Positions 15,891 to 24,450 of a stretch of DNA of 34,269 bases are shown here, piece by piece (the first letter of the stretch is position 1; the number at the start of each line of letters is the position of its first letter). Source of the DNA: Bradyrhizobium sp. STM 3809. Lineage in GTDB: Bacteria > Pseudomonadota > Alphaproteobacteria > Rhizobiales > Xanthobacteraceae. A program made the translations under genes and the position numbers. The stretch is from NCBI RefSeq assembly GCF_000239795.1, contig NZ_CAFJ01000622.1, positions 1 to 34,269 of the forward strand. The letters run 5' to 3'. The notes beneath the pieces were generated by a model. That model was not told where the DNA came from, made no database searches, and saw only the letters and a list, made by a program, of their open reading frames with translations.

Positions 15891-16128
15891 CGCCGAGACG
15901 GCTGACGCTGACAAGGCTGTTGCTGAAAAGGCTGGCAGGACGAGTTGCTGACGGGCCGAGTTGACAAGGCTCGTCCGATCGCCTTGGCTTGACGCGGCGG
16001 CCCAGCCGAAACCTCGCGCCCGCCAGCGCGACGCGCCGAATGTCCGCCGAGAATCAGGTAATTGTCGAGGCTTCTTGCGCCGGATTCTCAGATGCGGCCG
16101 GGAGAGAATCCGAAGGGGAGATCGCGGA

Positions 16129-17103
16129 ATGGCCAAGGCGGTGCGCGTGCACAAGGTGGGAGGGCCGGAGGCGCTCGTCTACGAGCCGGTCGATCTGGCC
16201 GCCCCCGGGCCGGGCGAGGTCCGCATCCGCCAGCATGCGATCGGCCTGAACTTCATCGACGTGTATTATCGCACCGGCCTGTACAAGGCGCCCGGCCTGC
16301 CGTTCGTCGCCGGCAACGAGGCGGCCGGCGAGGTTGTCGCGGTCGGACCCGGCGTGACGAATTTCCATCCCGGCGACCGCGTCGCCTATTATGAGAATCT
16401 CGGCGGCTACGCCACCGAGCGCAACATCGGCTGGCAGCGCCTGGTCAAGCTGCCCGACCACATCACCTATGAGCAGGGCGCGGTGCTGATGCTCAAGGGG
16501 TTGACCGTGTGGTACCTGCTGCACAAGACCTTCAAGGTCGAACCGCACCACCGTGTGCTGATCCACGCCGCCGCCGGCGGCATCGGCCTCTTGGCCTGCC
16601 AATGGGCGCGCGCCCTCGGCGCGCATGTGATCGGCACCGTCGGCTCCAAGGCCAAGGCCGATCTCGCGCTCGCCAATGGCTGCGACCACGTCATCCTCTA
16701 CAACGAGGAAGACTTCGTCGCCCGCGTGAAGCAGATCAGCCGCGGGGAAGGATGCGACGTGGTCTATGACGGCGTCGGCAAGTCGACCTTTCCGGGATCG
16801 CTGTCCTGCCTGAAGCCGCGCGGCCTGTTCGTCAGCTTCGGCAATGCCTCGGGGCCGGTGCCGCCATTCTCGATCGCCGAGCTGAACAGCCACGGCTCGC
16901 TGTTCGCGACCCGGCCGAAGCTCAACGACTACATCGGCAAGCGCTCGGAACTGCTGGAAGGCGCCGACACGCTGTTCTCGGCGGTGATCAGCGGCAAGCT
17001 GCACGTCCCGATCAATCATGCCTATGCGCTGAAGGACGCCGCGCGCGCCCATACCGACCTCGAGAGTCGCGCCACCACGGGCGCGTCGATCCTGAAGCCA
17101 TAA
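16129..17103 (+). CDS. NADPH:quinone oxidoreductase (zeta-crystallin type)
   Basis: The 324-residue zinc-independent medium-chain dehydrogenase/reductase resembles Qor. It opens KAVRVHKVGGPEALVYE and has the GroES-like fold with PGPGEVRIRQHAIGLNFIDVY and LPFVAGNEAAGEV. The nucleotide-binding loop is HAAAGGIGLLACQWA, near residues 140-155. It lacks the zinc-ligand pattern of alcohol dehydrogenases. The family reduces quinones or enones with NADPH. The start ATG at 16129 has AGGGGAG eight bases upstream. It stands alone between terC and the convergent YkgJ-like gene, with a possible TTGACA -35 element near 15961. Confidence 0.9.
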   Translation: MAKAVRVHKVGGPEALVYEPVDLAAPGPGEVRIRQHAIGLNFIDVYYRTGLYKAPGLPFVAGNEAAGEVVAVGPGVTNFHPGDRVAYYENLGGYATERNIGWQRLVKLPDHITYEQGAVLMLKGLTVWYLLHKTFKVEPHHRVLIHAAAGGIGLLACQWARALGAHVIGTVGSKAKADLALANGCDHVILYNEEDFVARVKQISRGEGCDVVYDGVGKSTFPGSLSCLKPRGLFVSFGNASGPVPPFSIAELNSHGSLFATRPKLNDYIGKRSELLEGADTLFSAVISGKLHVPINHAYALKDAARAHTDLESRATTGASILKP

Positions 17104-17127
17104 TGCGCTGAGGCTTGCGCCCGTGCG

Positions 17128-17877
17128 TCACGCCTCGTCCCGGACAGCCGCTTCATCGCCGGCGGCCCGGCTCCACAACTGATCGGTCCGCGCCGCCGCG
17201 GACGGCTCGATTCGCGCCGCCGCGAGGCTGTCCTCTCCGCCGCGCCAGGCGCGCTCGCGCTCGGGATCATCGAGCGCCAGCGCGAGGCCCTGGTTCAGCT
17301 CATAGAGCCCCGAGGCAAGCCCGGCGGCATCGAGCGCCGCCCGAAGCGAGTCCTGCACCAGGCTGCGCAGCGCGACATGCGGCGCCGAGACCGGGACCTC
17401 GACATCGCGGCCGGCCATCGCCTGTGCGCAGGCGCGCCGATCGAACGAGGCGTGGCCGCGGCAGGCCAGCGGGCGCACCGCGTGAATGATGCAGCCGCCG
17501 CGGACCACGAACGGGCAGGGCTGCCGCAACGTCATCCGCTCGGCCTCGCCGAGGCCACGCGTGGTGCGGTTGGCCAGCTTGACGCGTCGCGCCAGCGAGC
17601 CCAGCGCCGTGTCCGACATGCGTGCGTCGATCTGGCGGATGTAGCGCGCGAGCAAAAAGATCTCGGGCGCCGTGGCTGTGACCCGCAGCGCACAGCACGA
17701 GGGACATCCCTTGGCACAGGCAAGCGCCGGCAGATGCACCGTCTGCCCATCGATGTTCGCCTCGAACAGATCGAACGCGCGATCAGCCAGCACGTCCGCC
17801 AGGTTCGGCGCCGCCGAGGTCGAGGCGACGAGCGCACTGAACATGCGCTGCAGTTCACGAAAAGCCGCGTCGCTCAT
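17128..17877 (-). CDS. YkgJ-type cysteine cluster protein
   Basis: The 249-residue soluble protein has the Cys pattern of the YkgJ/CxxCxxCC (UPF0153) family. CAKGCPSCC lies near residue 55, followed by RQPCPFV, GGCIIHAVRPLACRGH and DRRAC. These cysteines are thought to bind zinc or an Fe-S cluster. The family's biochemical role is unknown. I start at ATG 17877 (MSDAAFRELQ), which has GGAGG five bases upstream; the earlier TTG at 17892 would bury that SD. It lies 119 bases downstream of the 93-residue orphan on the same strand and may be read through from it. Confidence 0.8.
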   Translation of the reverse strand: MSDAAFRELQRMFSALVASTSAAPNLADVLADRAFDLFEANIDGQTVHLPALACAKGCPSCCALRVTATAPEIFLLARYIRQIDARMSDTALGSLARRVKLANRTTRGLGEAERMTLRQPCPFVVRGGCIIHAVRPLACRGHASFDRRACAQAMAGRDVEVPVSAPHVALRSLVQDSLRAALDAAGLASGLYELNQGLALALDDPERERAWRGGEDSLAAARIEPSAAARTDQLWSRAAGDEAAVRDEA

Positions 17878-17996
17878 TCTGTCCTCCGCCAATGCCGCGA
17901 CGATGAACGCCAGCGACCGCGGCGCACCCGGCGCACCGCGGTCGACAGGAGCGAGACGGAGAGGACGCTCACCGCCTCACTCGAAGAGAGCCTCGA

Positions 17997-18278
17997 TCAG
18001 GCCGCAACGTCCTTGAGGATCGCCTCGAAGCAGGGGCGGGGAATGCGGAAGAAGCCGCGGCCGCCGGCGAAGGTCTGGTAGTGCGGACGGGCCATGTCCA
18101 AGAGCCGCTCGTACCACTGGTTGGCGGTCAGGCCGGCCGGCTTCTCGCCGATCATGTTGATGTCGGAGTTCGGGAAGAAGCGGACGTGGATCAACACGTC
18201 CTCGGTGGCGGCAGCGGGGGCGATGTGGCTGCGCGTGTCCTCGACGGGCAGCACCCGCGCCAGATTGTCTCTCGCCAT
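17997..18278 (-). CDS. 93-residue protein of unknown function
   Basis: The product is a small soluble protein with no signal peptide, membrane segment or Cys motif. It opens MARDNLARVLPVED and contains DVLIHVRFFPNSDIN, a QWYERLLDMARPHYQTF helix and GGRGFFRIPRPCFE near the end. I do not recognise a family. AGGAG sits eight bases upstream of the ATG, and codon use is like its neighbours, so it is probably a real gene. It has an unusually long upstream intergenic region (about 345 bases) with a good FNR/FixK-type box 190 bases before the start, which suggests oxygen-responsive expression (inference). The rest of that region holds only short inverted repeats. Confidence 0.75.
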   Translation of the reverse strand: MARDNLARVLPVEDTRSHIAPAAATEDVLIHVRFFPNSDINMIGEKPAGLTANQWYERLLDMARPHYQTFAGGRGFFRIPRPCFEAILKDVAA

Positions 18279-18467
18279 ACTTGCATCTCCTTCTTGCGTG
18301 CCGACGTCGTTGTCGGCGGAATGATCATCAGCTTGGTCCCGGCAAGCCTCGCTCCCGACGAGCTGATCACATCCCGTACGGCGCTATATCCCATAGGATA
18401 CAACGTCATGCATCGGATCGCAGGTGTTTGGCCCCGCCAAGATCGTTGTTCCAGGGGGGCGTTGTCT

Positions 18468-18481
18468 TTGATCCAGGTCAA
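18468..18481. promoter_or_regulatory. FNR/FixK-type binding box
   Basis: TTGATCCAGGTCAA matches the FNR/FixK palindrome TTGAT-N4-ATCAA at every position but one. Such boxes bind FixK2-type regulators for microaerobic activation in Bradyrhizobium (family knowledge). It lies in the gap upstream of the 93-residue gene (minus strand) and downstream of the aminotransferase. A class II promoter centred here would start near 18433, giving a leader of about 155 bases. Confidence 0.5.
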
Positions 18482-18623
18482 TCGACCGCAAAACCAGCGG
18501 GGCCGGGACGCTGCCGACCGACAGAGGGGCTGATGGCGCGGCTCGTGGTCGTGAAGCCATCCGGCCCGATGTCCCGAGGGGCGGCCCGGCTCACGCCGGA
18601 CCGCCGCTCGGCTCATGACCTGG

Positions 18624-19820
18624 TCAGGCGACGCAGCGCGCCGCGCCGGCCTTGGTCAGGATCCCGTCCAGCGTCTCGATCATCGCCGCGATCTCGTCGC
18701 GCGTGACGTTGAGCGCCGGCATGAAGCGCAGCGCATCAGGCCGGGGCGCGTTCAAGAGCAGGCCGAGTTCGAATGCATGCGCCACGATCGAGGGCGCGAT
18801 CGGCCTGACGACGTCGAGCGCCAGCAGCAGGCCGCGACCGCGCACCTCGCCCAGGCCGTGCCGCGCCGACAAACGCTGCAGCTCGCTTTCGAGATAGAGG
18901 CCGTTGTCGGTCACGGCCTTGAGAAATTCCGGCTTGGCGACGATGTCGAGGATGGCGAGGCCGGCCGCACACATCAGCGGGTTGCCGTTGAAGGTGCCGC
19001 CCTGATCGCCATGCTCGAAGCAGGACGCCTCGCTGGTCGCGAGCAGGGCGGCGAGCGGGACGCCGCCGCCGATGCCCTTGCCGAGCGTCATGATGTCCGG
19101 AAGGACGTCGGCATGCTCATAGCCGAACAGCTTGCCGGTCCGGCCCATCCCGGTCTGGATCTCGTCGACGATCAGCAGCAGGCCGTGCCTGGTGGTGAGC
19201 GTCTGCAGCTGCTGCAGGAACTTGTCCGTCGCCGGCCACACACCGGCTTCGCCCTGGATCGGCTCCAGCATGATCGCGACCGTGCTGTCGGAGATCAGCG
19301 CCTCGACCGAGGCGATGTCGTTCAGCCGGGCCTTGGGGAATCCAGGCACCTTCGGCTCGAACAAGGGCTCGAACGCCTTCTTGCCGGAGGCCGACATGGT
19401 GGCCAGCGTCCGGCCATGAAAGCCGCCCTCGAAGGTGATGATCTCATAGGCGCCGTTCTTGCGAAGGCTGCCGTACTTACGCGCCAGCTTGATGGCGCCC
19501 TCATTGGCCTCCGCACCCGAATTCGTGAAGAACACCTGCTCGAAGCAGGAACGCTCGGTGAGCCCTTTCGCCAGTTGCAGGCTGGTGTCGTTGAAATAGG
19601 CCGGGCTCGGCGTGATCAGCCGGGCAGCCTGGTCGGCGAGCGCCTTGGCCAGTTCCGGCGGCGCATGGCCGAGCGAATTCACCGCCCACCCCTGGATGAA
19701 GTCGACATAGCGCTTGCCGCTGTCGTCCCACAGCCAAGAGCCCTTGCCCTGCACGAAGACGGTGCGCGGACGCGCCGTGATCTCCATCAGAGCGTCGTAC
19801 GGATGCGAGGCGGTCAGCAT
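18624..19820 (-). CDS. argD: Acetylornithine-type class III aminotransferase (ArgD family)
   Basis: The 398-residue PLP enzyme resembles ArgD, which converts N-acetylglutamate semialdehyde to N-acetylornithine in arginine synthesis (also succinyl-DAP in lysine synthesis). Visible features are [15 protein letters not shown] from 101, EGGFHGRT at 131-138, EPIQGEAG at 186-193, [13 protein letters not shown] with Asp219 to the PLP nitrogen, and LGKGIGGG with the PLP lysine Lys248. The RBS TAGGAG lies seven bases before the ATG. The gene is not followed by argF, so this may be a second copy. ArgD-like paralogues with other amino substrates exist, so exact specificity is inferred. Its upstream region has attenuator architecture with an Arg-rich leader ORF, which supports an arginine role. 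Confidence 0.82.
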   Translation of the reverse strand: MLTASHPYDALMEITARPRTVFVQGKGSWLWDDSGKRYVDFIQGWAVNSLGHAPPELAKALADQAARLITPSPAYFNDTSLQLAKGLTERSCFEQVFFTNSGAEANEGAIKLARKYGSLRKNGAYEIITFEGGFHGRTLATMSASGKKAFEPLFEPKVPGFPKARLNDIASVEALISDSTVAIMLEPIQGEAGVWPATDKFLQQLQTLTTRHGLLLIVDEIQTGMGRTGKLFGYEHADVLPDIMTLGKGIGGGVPLAALLATSEASCFEHGDQGGTFNGNPLMCAAGLAILDIVAKPEFLKAVTDNGLYLESELQRLSARHGLGEVRGRGLLLALDVVRPIAPSIVAHAFELGLLLNAPRPDALRFMPALNVTRDEIAAMIETLDGILTKAGAARCVA

Positions 19821-19863
19821 GGTCGGTCTCCTATGCTCAGGGGGGGACAGGTGGGCGCAAAAG

Positions 19864-19899
19864 CGAGAAGGCCGCTCCTTTGCGGGAGCGGCCTTCTCG
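19864..19899 (-). terminator. Intrinsic terminator in the leader of the aminotransferase gene
   Basis: On the minus strand, CGAGAAGGCCGCTCC pairs perfectly over 15 bp with GGAGCGGCCTTCTCG around a 6-base loop, then CTTTTG follows. The hairpin lies 43 bases before the aminotransferase ATG, between a short Arg-rich ORF and the gene's RBS. It would therefore stop transcription before the gene unless relieved. That position is expected for an attenuator. The U tract is short (four) but the stem is very stable. Confidence 0.75.
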
Positions 19900-19927
19900 A
19901 AAACCTGGAGCTGATGAGCTTAAGTGA

Positions 19928-20020
19928 TCAGCAACGTCTTCGGACATGGCGCGCCCCGGCATCGTCACGGCGGTGACGACGGCAAACGGCGGCGCGGCGG
20001 TTGGTCCGGTTGAAGATCAT
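19928..20020 (-). CDS. Candidate Arg-rich leader peptide (30 codons)
   Basis: This 30-codon ORF begins MIFNRTNRR and ends VRRRC, with 11 arginines at positions 5, 8, 9, 14, 15, 17, 18, 24 and 27-29. The last cluster is CGA AGA CGT, including codons rare in GC-rich genomes. It has no SD, but the predicted transcription start falls within about two bases of the ATG, so it would be essentially leaderless, as described for trpL of Sinorhizobium. A small inverted repeat (GCTGAT/ATCAGC, 19910-19932) overlaps the stop codon. The terminator and aminotransferase follow on the same strand. The interpretation as an arginine-sensing leader peptide is inference; off-frame DNA in GC-rich genomes is also Arg-rich. 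Confidence 0.55.
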   Translation of the reverse strand: MIFNRTNRRAAVCRRHRRDDAGARHVRRRC

Positions 20021-20029
20021 GCGGCGGCC

Positions 20030-20056
20030 ATACAGGTAAATCGCGACGGGTGTCAA
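20030..20056 (-). promoter_or_regulatory. Sigma-70-type promoter for the aminotransferase leader
   Basis: On the minus strand a CTTGACA -35 element (TTGACA at 20056-20051) is followed, 16 bases after CTTGAC, by CTGTAT (20035-20030). This is a five-of-six match to the alphaproteobacterial -10 CTATAT. The expected start point is about 20022, next to the ATG of the Arg-rich ORF. Confidence 0.6.
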
Positions 20057-20313
20057 GTGCACCGGCTCTGGCTCGCTCGGAAGAGACCACGCTGCCGGGT
20101 TCGCCAAGTCAGAGGCAGGCCGAAGGCCAAACGACTGGATCGCTCGCCTGCCGGCGAAGACGGTTGGGGGCCAAGCGGCGGCCTCGCGCCACGGCCGGGC
20201 CCGGGTCGCCGGCGCGATCCGGCCCGGAACTGTTTAGTTCAAATTTTACCAAACATTTAGCGGCAGGATTTACCGTGCTGCCCAGATCGAATCCCTCCCG
20301 CTCAGGATGAGCG

Positions 20314-21435
20314 ATGTCGAATACCCATCTCTCCATCGCCGACGAAGTGCAGGCGGCGATCGCCACCGGCTCAGCCGAACGCTGCTCCGGCGTCGCCGAA
20401 CGGGTGGCATCGCTTTTCATCGCATCGGCCGGCAACATGGACGTCGAGCAGCACGCTCTGTTCGCCGACGTGTTCGAGCGTCTGGTCAACACGATCGAAT
20501 TGCGGGCTCTGGCCGATGTCGGCGCGCGGATCGCGCTTGCGGAGCTCAGCGCCCAGCTCGCTCCCGTTCCGCAGACCCCCGTGACCGTCATCCGGCGGCT
20601 CGCGCATCATGACGACATCGCCGTCGCCGGCCCGGTGCTCTCGGAGTCGCCCCGGCTCAGCAACGATGATCTGATCGAGATCGCCAAAACCCGCGGTGAG
20701 AAGCACCTCGTCGCTATCGCCGGGCGCTGGTGGCTGCAGGAGGTGGTCACCGATGCGCTGCTGGTCCGGCGCTTTCCCAGCGTCAGCCGGAAGCTGATGA
20801 AGAATCCCGGGGCTCGCATCTCCGCGGCCGGCTTCTCCATCATCCTGGCCCAGGCGGCCGGCGATCCGGAGCTCGCCATTGCCACCGGCATCCGTGCCGA
20901 TCTGCCGGCGGCCTTGCGCCGCGCGCTGCTGCAGGGCGCAAGTGAAGCTGTGAAGACGAGATTGCTCGCCTCTGCGCCGCCGCATCTCTACGAGGAGATC
21001 CGCGGGGCCATTGCATCCGCCACGGCGGATGCGGAGCGGGGCATGTCGCGCCATCGCGATTTCGGCAGCGCCAAGCTGGCGATCGGTCAGTTGCGGCAGA
21101 GCGGCAAGCTCAACGAGGCCATGCTGCTCGATTTCGCAAGGCAGCGCCGCTACGTGGAGACCATCGCAGCGATCGCCGAGCTCGCGACCTGCAGCATCGA
21201 GCTGGTGCGTCCGCTGATGCAGAGCCTGCGCAGCGATGGCATTCTCGTGCCGTGCAAGGCCGCGGGGCTGAGTTGGACCACGGTGGCCGCGATCCTCGAC
21301 AGCCGGTTCGTGTCGGGCGCGACCAGGCCGGACGAACTGACGAAGCTGAAAGCCAAATATCTCGAGCTCACGCTCGAGGAGGCGAAGCGGCTCATCAAGC
21401 TGTGGAACGTCAGAGCGAGTTCGTCGGCGTCTTGA
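20314..21435 (+). CDS. DUF2336 domain protein
   Basis: The 373-residue soluble, largely helical protein matches DUF2336, an alphaproteobacterial family with HEAT-like helical repeats. Typical pieces are VTVIRRLAHHDDIAVAGPVL and SPRLSNDDLIEIAKTRGEKHLVAIA in the N-terminal half. The C-terminal part is less conserved, with a basic helical end (ELTLEEAKRLIKLW). The biochemical function is unknown. AGGA lies six bases before the ATG. The upstream 250 bases are GC-rich, apart from an AT-rich patch at about 20231-20265 that probably contains its promoter. It runs convergently into rimO. Confidence 0.85.
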   Translation: MSNTHLSIADEVQAAIATGSAERCSGVAERVASLFIASAGNMDVEQHALFADVFERLVNTIELRALADVGARIALAELSAQLAPVPQTPVTVIRRLAHHDDIAVAGPVLSESPRLSNDDLIEIAKTRGEKHLVAIAGRWWLQEVVTDALLVRRFPSVSRKLMKNPGARISAAGFSIILAQAAGDPELAIATGIRADLPAALRRALLQGASEAVKTRLLASAPPHLYEEIRGAIASATADAERGMSRHRDFGSAKLAIGQLRQSGKLNEAMLLDFARQRRYVETIAAIAELATCSIELVRPLMQSLRSDGILVPCKAAGLSWTTVAAILDSRFVSGATRPDELTKLKAKYLELTLEEAKRLIKLWNVRASSSAS

Positions 21436-21448
21436 AACCGGACGGCGG

Positions 21449-22768
21449 TCAGAACCCCGCCACCGTCCCGTGCAGGTCGTATTCGTCCGCGCGCTCGATC
21501 TTGGCCGTGACGATCTCGCCCACCCGCAGCGGCCGCCGGCTGGAGACGTAGACGGCGCCGTCGATCTCCGGCGCATCCGCCTTGGAGCGTCCCTTGGCGA
21601 CGGTCGGCCCGACCTCGTCGAGGATGACCTGCTGGCGGGTCCCGACCTTCCGCTTCAGCCGCCGTGCGGAAATCTTCTGCTGCCGCGCCATGAGCGCGTT
21701 CCAGCGCTCCTGCTTGACCTCGTCCGGAACCTGGCCCGGCAGCGCATTGGACGTCGCGCCGGCCACCGGTTCGTATTTGAAGCAGCCGAGGCGATCGATC
21801 TCGGCCTCGTCCAGCCAGTCCAGCAGATAGGCGAAATCCTCGTCGGTCTCGCCGGGGAAGCCGACGATGAAAGTCGAGCGCAGCGCCAGATCCGGGCATG
21901 CGGCGCGCCAGGCCTTGATGCGGTCCAGGGTCTTGTCCTGCGCGGCCGGCCGCCGCATCGCCTTCAGCACGTTGGGGCTGGCGTGCTGGAACGGGATGTC
22001 GAGATAGGGCAGCACCTTGCCTTCGGCCATCAGGCCGATGACCTCGTCGACATGCGGGTAGGGGTAGACATAGTGTAGCCGGACCCATGCGCCGAGCTCA
22101 CCGAGCTCACGGGCAAGATCGAGGAATCGCGCCCGGACGTTGCGGTCCTTCCACGGGCTCTCGGCATATTTGATGTCGAGGCCATAGGCGGAGGTGTCCT
22201 GGGAGATGACCAGCAGTTCCTTGACGCCGGCTGCGATCAGCCGTTCCGCCTCGCGCAGCACGTCCGCGGCGGGCCGCGAGACCAGATCGCCGCGCAGCTT
22301 CGGGATGATGCAAAACGTGCAGCGGTTGTTGCAGCCTTCGGAAATCTTCAGATACGCGTAATGCCGGGGCGTGAGCTTGATGCCCTGCGGCGGAACCAGA
22401 TCCAGATGCGGGTTATGGACGGGCGGAGACGCCCGATGGACGGCCTCCAGAACGCTCTCATACTGCTGCGGACCGGTGATCGACAGCACGCCGGGATAGG
22501 CCTGCTCGATCTGCTCCGGCTCGGCGCCCATGCAGCCGGTGACGATCACCTTGCCGTTCTCGGCCATCGCCGCGCCGATCGCCGCCAGCGATTCCTGCTT
22601 GGCGCTGTCGAGGAAGCCGCAGGTGTTGACGATGACGACGTCGGCGCCGTCATGCTTGCGGGCGAGCTCGTAGCCCTCGGCGCGAAGCCGCGTGATGATG
22701 CGCTCGGAATCGACCAGCGCCTTCGGACAACCGAGGCTGGTAAAAGAAATACGCGGCGCTCTGTCCAT
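21449..22768 (-). CDS. rimO: Ribosomal protein S12 methylthiotransferase RimO
   Basis: RimO is a radical-SAM enzyme that adds a methylthio group to the conserved Asp of ribosomal protein S12. The 439-residue product has the N-terminal MTTase domain with cluster cysteines Cys14 ([13 protein letters not shown]), Cys50 ([10 protein letters not shown]) and Cys79 (VTGCMG). The radical-SAM triad follows at Cys146, Cys150 and Cys153 ([12 protein letters not shown]), and then a C-terminal TRAM-like domain. The TSLGCPKNxVDSE-like opening distinguishes RimO from MiaB. I use ATG 22768 ([11 protein letters not shown]); the upstream TTG adds 16 residues with no family support. It is monocistronic and divergent from the next gene. 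Confidence 0.96.
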   Translation of the reverse strand: MDRAPRISFTSLGCPKALVDSERIITRLRAEGYELARKHDGADVVIVNTCGFLDSAKQESLAAIGAAMAENGKVIVTGCMGAEPEQIEQAYPGVLSITGPQQYESVLEAVHRASPPVHNPHLDLVPPQGIKLTPRHYAYLKISEGCNNRCTFCIIPKLRGDLVSRPAADVLREAERLIAAGVKELLVISQDTSAYGLDIKYAESPWKDRNVRARFLDLARELGELGAWVRLHYVYPYPHVDEVIGLMAEGKVLPYLDIPFQHASPNVLKAMRRPAAQDKTLDRIKAWRAACPDLALRSTFIVGFPGETDEDFAYLLDWLDEAEIDRLGCFKYEPVAGATSNALPGQVPDEVKQERWNALMARQQKISARRLKRKVGTRQQVILDEVGPTVAKGRSKADAPEIDGAVYVSSRRPLRVGEIVTAKIERADEYDLHGTVAGF

Positions 22769-22937
22769 GTGCTCGCCCGGAACCTGCGTTTGAATTGTTC
22801 GGATATGGCAATCCAACTAATTGATCCGATGAAGAAATTCAATAATTAACGTCAACGGTGCGATGTTAAAGCAGGACGGTCTCCTCCGGAGAGAGGATCG
22901 GCCCGCAACGAGCGAGATAGGGACTTTGTTGATGGCT

Positions 22938-22963
22938 CTCGATGGAAGCTCGTTCCAATCGAG
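22938..22963. other. Stem-loop upstream of the exported orphan gene
   Basis: CTCGAT-GGAA pairs with TTCC-A-ATCGAG (10 bp with one bulged A, loop GCTCG), about 90 bases before the ATG at 23051. It lies in the 282-base gap between divergent rimO and the exported protein, which otherwise holds only an AT-rich promoter-like patch near 22810-22860. Confidence 0.35.
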
Positions 22964-23050
22964 CGACTGCGGGAGCCGAGACGAATGGCTCGAACATGCG
23001 CGTGTCGGTTGCTATTCTGTTTTCGCTGGATTTCAAGGAGCTCAACAGCG

Positions 23051-23614
23051 ATGCGCCGGTTCATTTTCGGCTTGGCGTGCCTCACCGTTTCCTACGGCGC
23101 GATGTTTCCGACGCGGGCTGAAGTCGACAAGATCATCCATGTCTGCGATGGGCAACAACGCATGTGCGCGGAATTCAGGCCACGCGTGAAGACGCCTGAC
23201 GGGTGGGAAATGAACGAGGCCGCGAGTCTCAGATACGGCGCCTCGATGTTCGTGCCCAACGGCAAGAAATTCGGCAAAGCCGAGGCCATCATCTATGCCA
23301 GGGGAAGCTACAACAAGGATCGCACCGGATTGGTCGAATGGGTCGCAGCCAGCGATCGGGATTGGGCGAGGACATCCGGCAAGGAGGCCAACATCACTGC
23401 GCTTCCGTCGGTCAACCCGAAGGTGATCATCAATCGCTACGACAATCCGTCTCTGAAGGACCAGCCGATCGAAGTCATTGCGCATTACGCCGATCTCGAC
23501 AAGGACGGCAATTCCTACGTCGTGCAGCTCGCTATTTCCGGCCTCAACGAAGCGGCAGTGCTGGCGGCCCTGCCACTTCTCGACAAGATGATCGCTGGCG
23601 CTGCGATTCCGTAG
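23051..23614 (+). CDS. Putative exported protein of unknown function
   Basis: The 187-residue product opens MRRFIFGLACLTVSYGAMF with a likely cleavage after TRA, giving a periplasmic protein of about 165 residues. Two cysteines early in the mature part (HVCDGQQRMCAEF) could form a disulfide. The rest is mixed alpha/beta with no membrane segment, and I do not recognise a family. I chose ATG 23051 because it gives a clean signal peptide and has AAGGAG ten bases upstream; an ORF start at 22985 would bury the signal. It stands alone ahead of nasT across 245 bases, which hold no gene I can support. Confidence 0.72.
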   Translation: MRRFIFGLACLTVSYGAMFPTRAEVDKIIHVCDGQQRMCAEFRPRVKTPDGWEMNEAASLRYGASMFVPNGKKFGKAEAIIYARGSYNKDRTGLVEWVAASDRDWARTSGKEANITALPSVNPKVIINRYDNPSLKDQPIEVIAHYADLDKDGNSYVVQLAISGLNEAAVLAALPLLDKMIAGAAIP

Positions 23615-23859
23615 AGGTACGAGCCTTGATCAAAGCCGCCTTCAGGCGTCTCTCTTTGGAGAGCCCCGCAGGCCGAAAGCATGGATTCGTCATCTCAACA
23701 GCAAACGCGAGGTGAACCAAGCCGGTCTGGACGGGAACTCTGCCGCATCTTGGAACCGCCTGATGGGATCAGCGTCGGCTAGTCCGAATTGCTCAGAAAG
23801 ACAATGCTTTAAGCCGGTCGTGTCCGTGCTATGGATTCGGCCCGGACAACTGGTGAACG

Positions 23860-24450
23860 ATGAGCGCCGAGCAGTCGCCTAAAATCGTGATCGTCGACGA
23901 GAGCCCGATCCGCGCCGCCATCCTGGAGGAGGGCCTGCGTGAGGCGGGCTTTACCGGTGTGGTGCATGTCAGCGAAATGCAGGGCCTGCTGGCGCGGATC
24001 TACGCCCTGGATCCCGATGTCATCGTGATCGACCTGGAGAACCCGAGCCGCGACGTGCTCGAGCAGATGTTCCAGGTGAGCAGGGCGGTCCGCCGGCCGA
24101 TCGCCATGTTCGTCGACCAGAGCGACGCCGCCTCGATCCAGGCCTCGGTGGAGGCGGGCGTGTCGGCCTATATCGTCGACGGCCTCAAGAAGGAGCGGAT
24201 CAAGCCGATCCTCGACCTCTGCATCTCCCGCTTCAATGCCTTCTCGAAGCTGCAGGACGAGCTGGAGCGCACCAAGTCGGCGCTCGAGGATCGCAAGGTG
24301 ATCGACCGCGCCAAGGGCATTCTGATGAAGATGAAGGGCTTCACCGAGGAGGAGGCCTATGTGCTGCTGCGCTCCACGGCGATGCGCGAGAAGAAGAAGA
24401 TCGGTGAGATCGCGCAGTCGATCCTGACCGCCTCGGAGATGCTGAAATGA
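23860..24450 (+). CDS. nasT: NasT, ANTAR-domain RNA-binding antiterminator
   Basis: The 196-residue product has an N-terminal receiver fold (KIVIVDESP, with Asp58 in VIVIDLE at the phospho-acceptor place), then a coiled linker and an ANTAR domain at about 132-190 (DRKVIDRAKGILMKMKG and IGEIAQSIL). ANTAR proteins bind paired hairpins in leader RNAs and prevent termination. NasT with NasS controls nitrate and nitrite assimilation in many proteobacteria (family knowledge). Its stop overlaps the nasS ATG (ATGA), so both are made together. The likely RNA target is the hairpin leader before nirA just downstream. The SD before its ATG is weak (GGTGA). Confidence 0.93.
   Translation: MSAEQSPKIVIVDESPIRAAILEEGLREAGFTGVVHVSEMQGLLARIYALDPDVIVIDLENPSRDVLEQMFQVSRAVRRPIAMFVDQSDAASIQASVEAGVSAYIVDGLKKERIKPILDLCISRFNAFSKLQDELERTKSALEDRKVIDRAKGILMKMKGFTEEEAYVLLRSTAMREKKKIGEIAQSILTASEMLK

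Noticed and set aside
15961-15990. TTGACA element upstream of the quinone oxidoreductase
   Set aside because: The -35 match is good, but no acceptable -10 follows at normal spacing (TTGGCT only), so it is not listed as a promoter.
18586-18606. GC hairpin (CGGCCCGGC/GCCGGACCG type) after the aminotransferase gene as terminator
   Set aside because: It has a stem with a tetraloop but no T tract on the minus strand, so I could not support an intrinsic terminator call.
20231-20265. CtrA-like half-sites (TTTACCAAAC) upstream of the DUF2336 gene
   Set aside because: The full TTAA-N7-TTAA spacing is not present; it is more likely just an AT-rich promoter patch.
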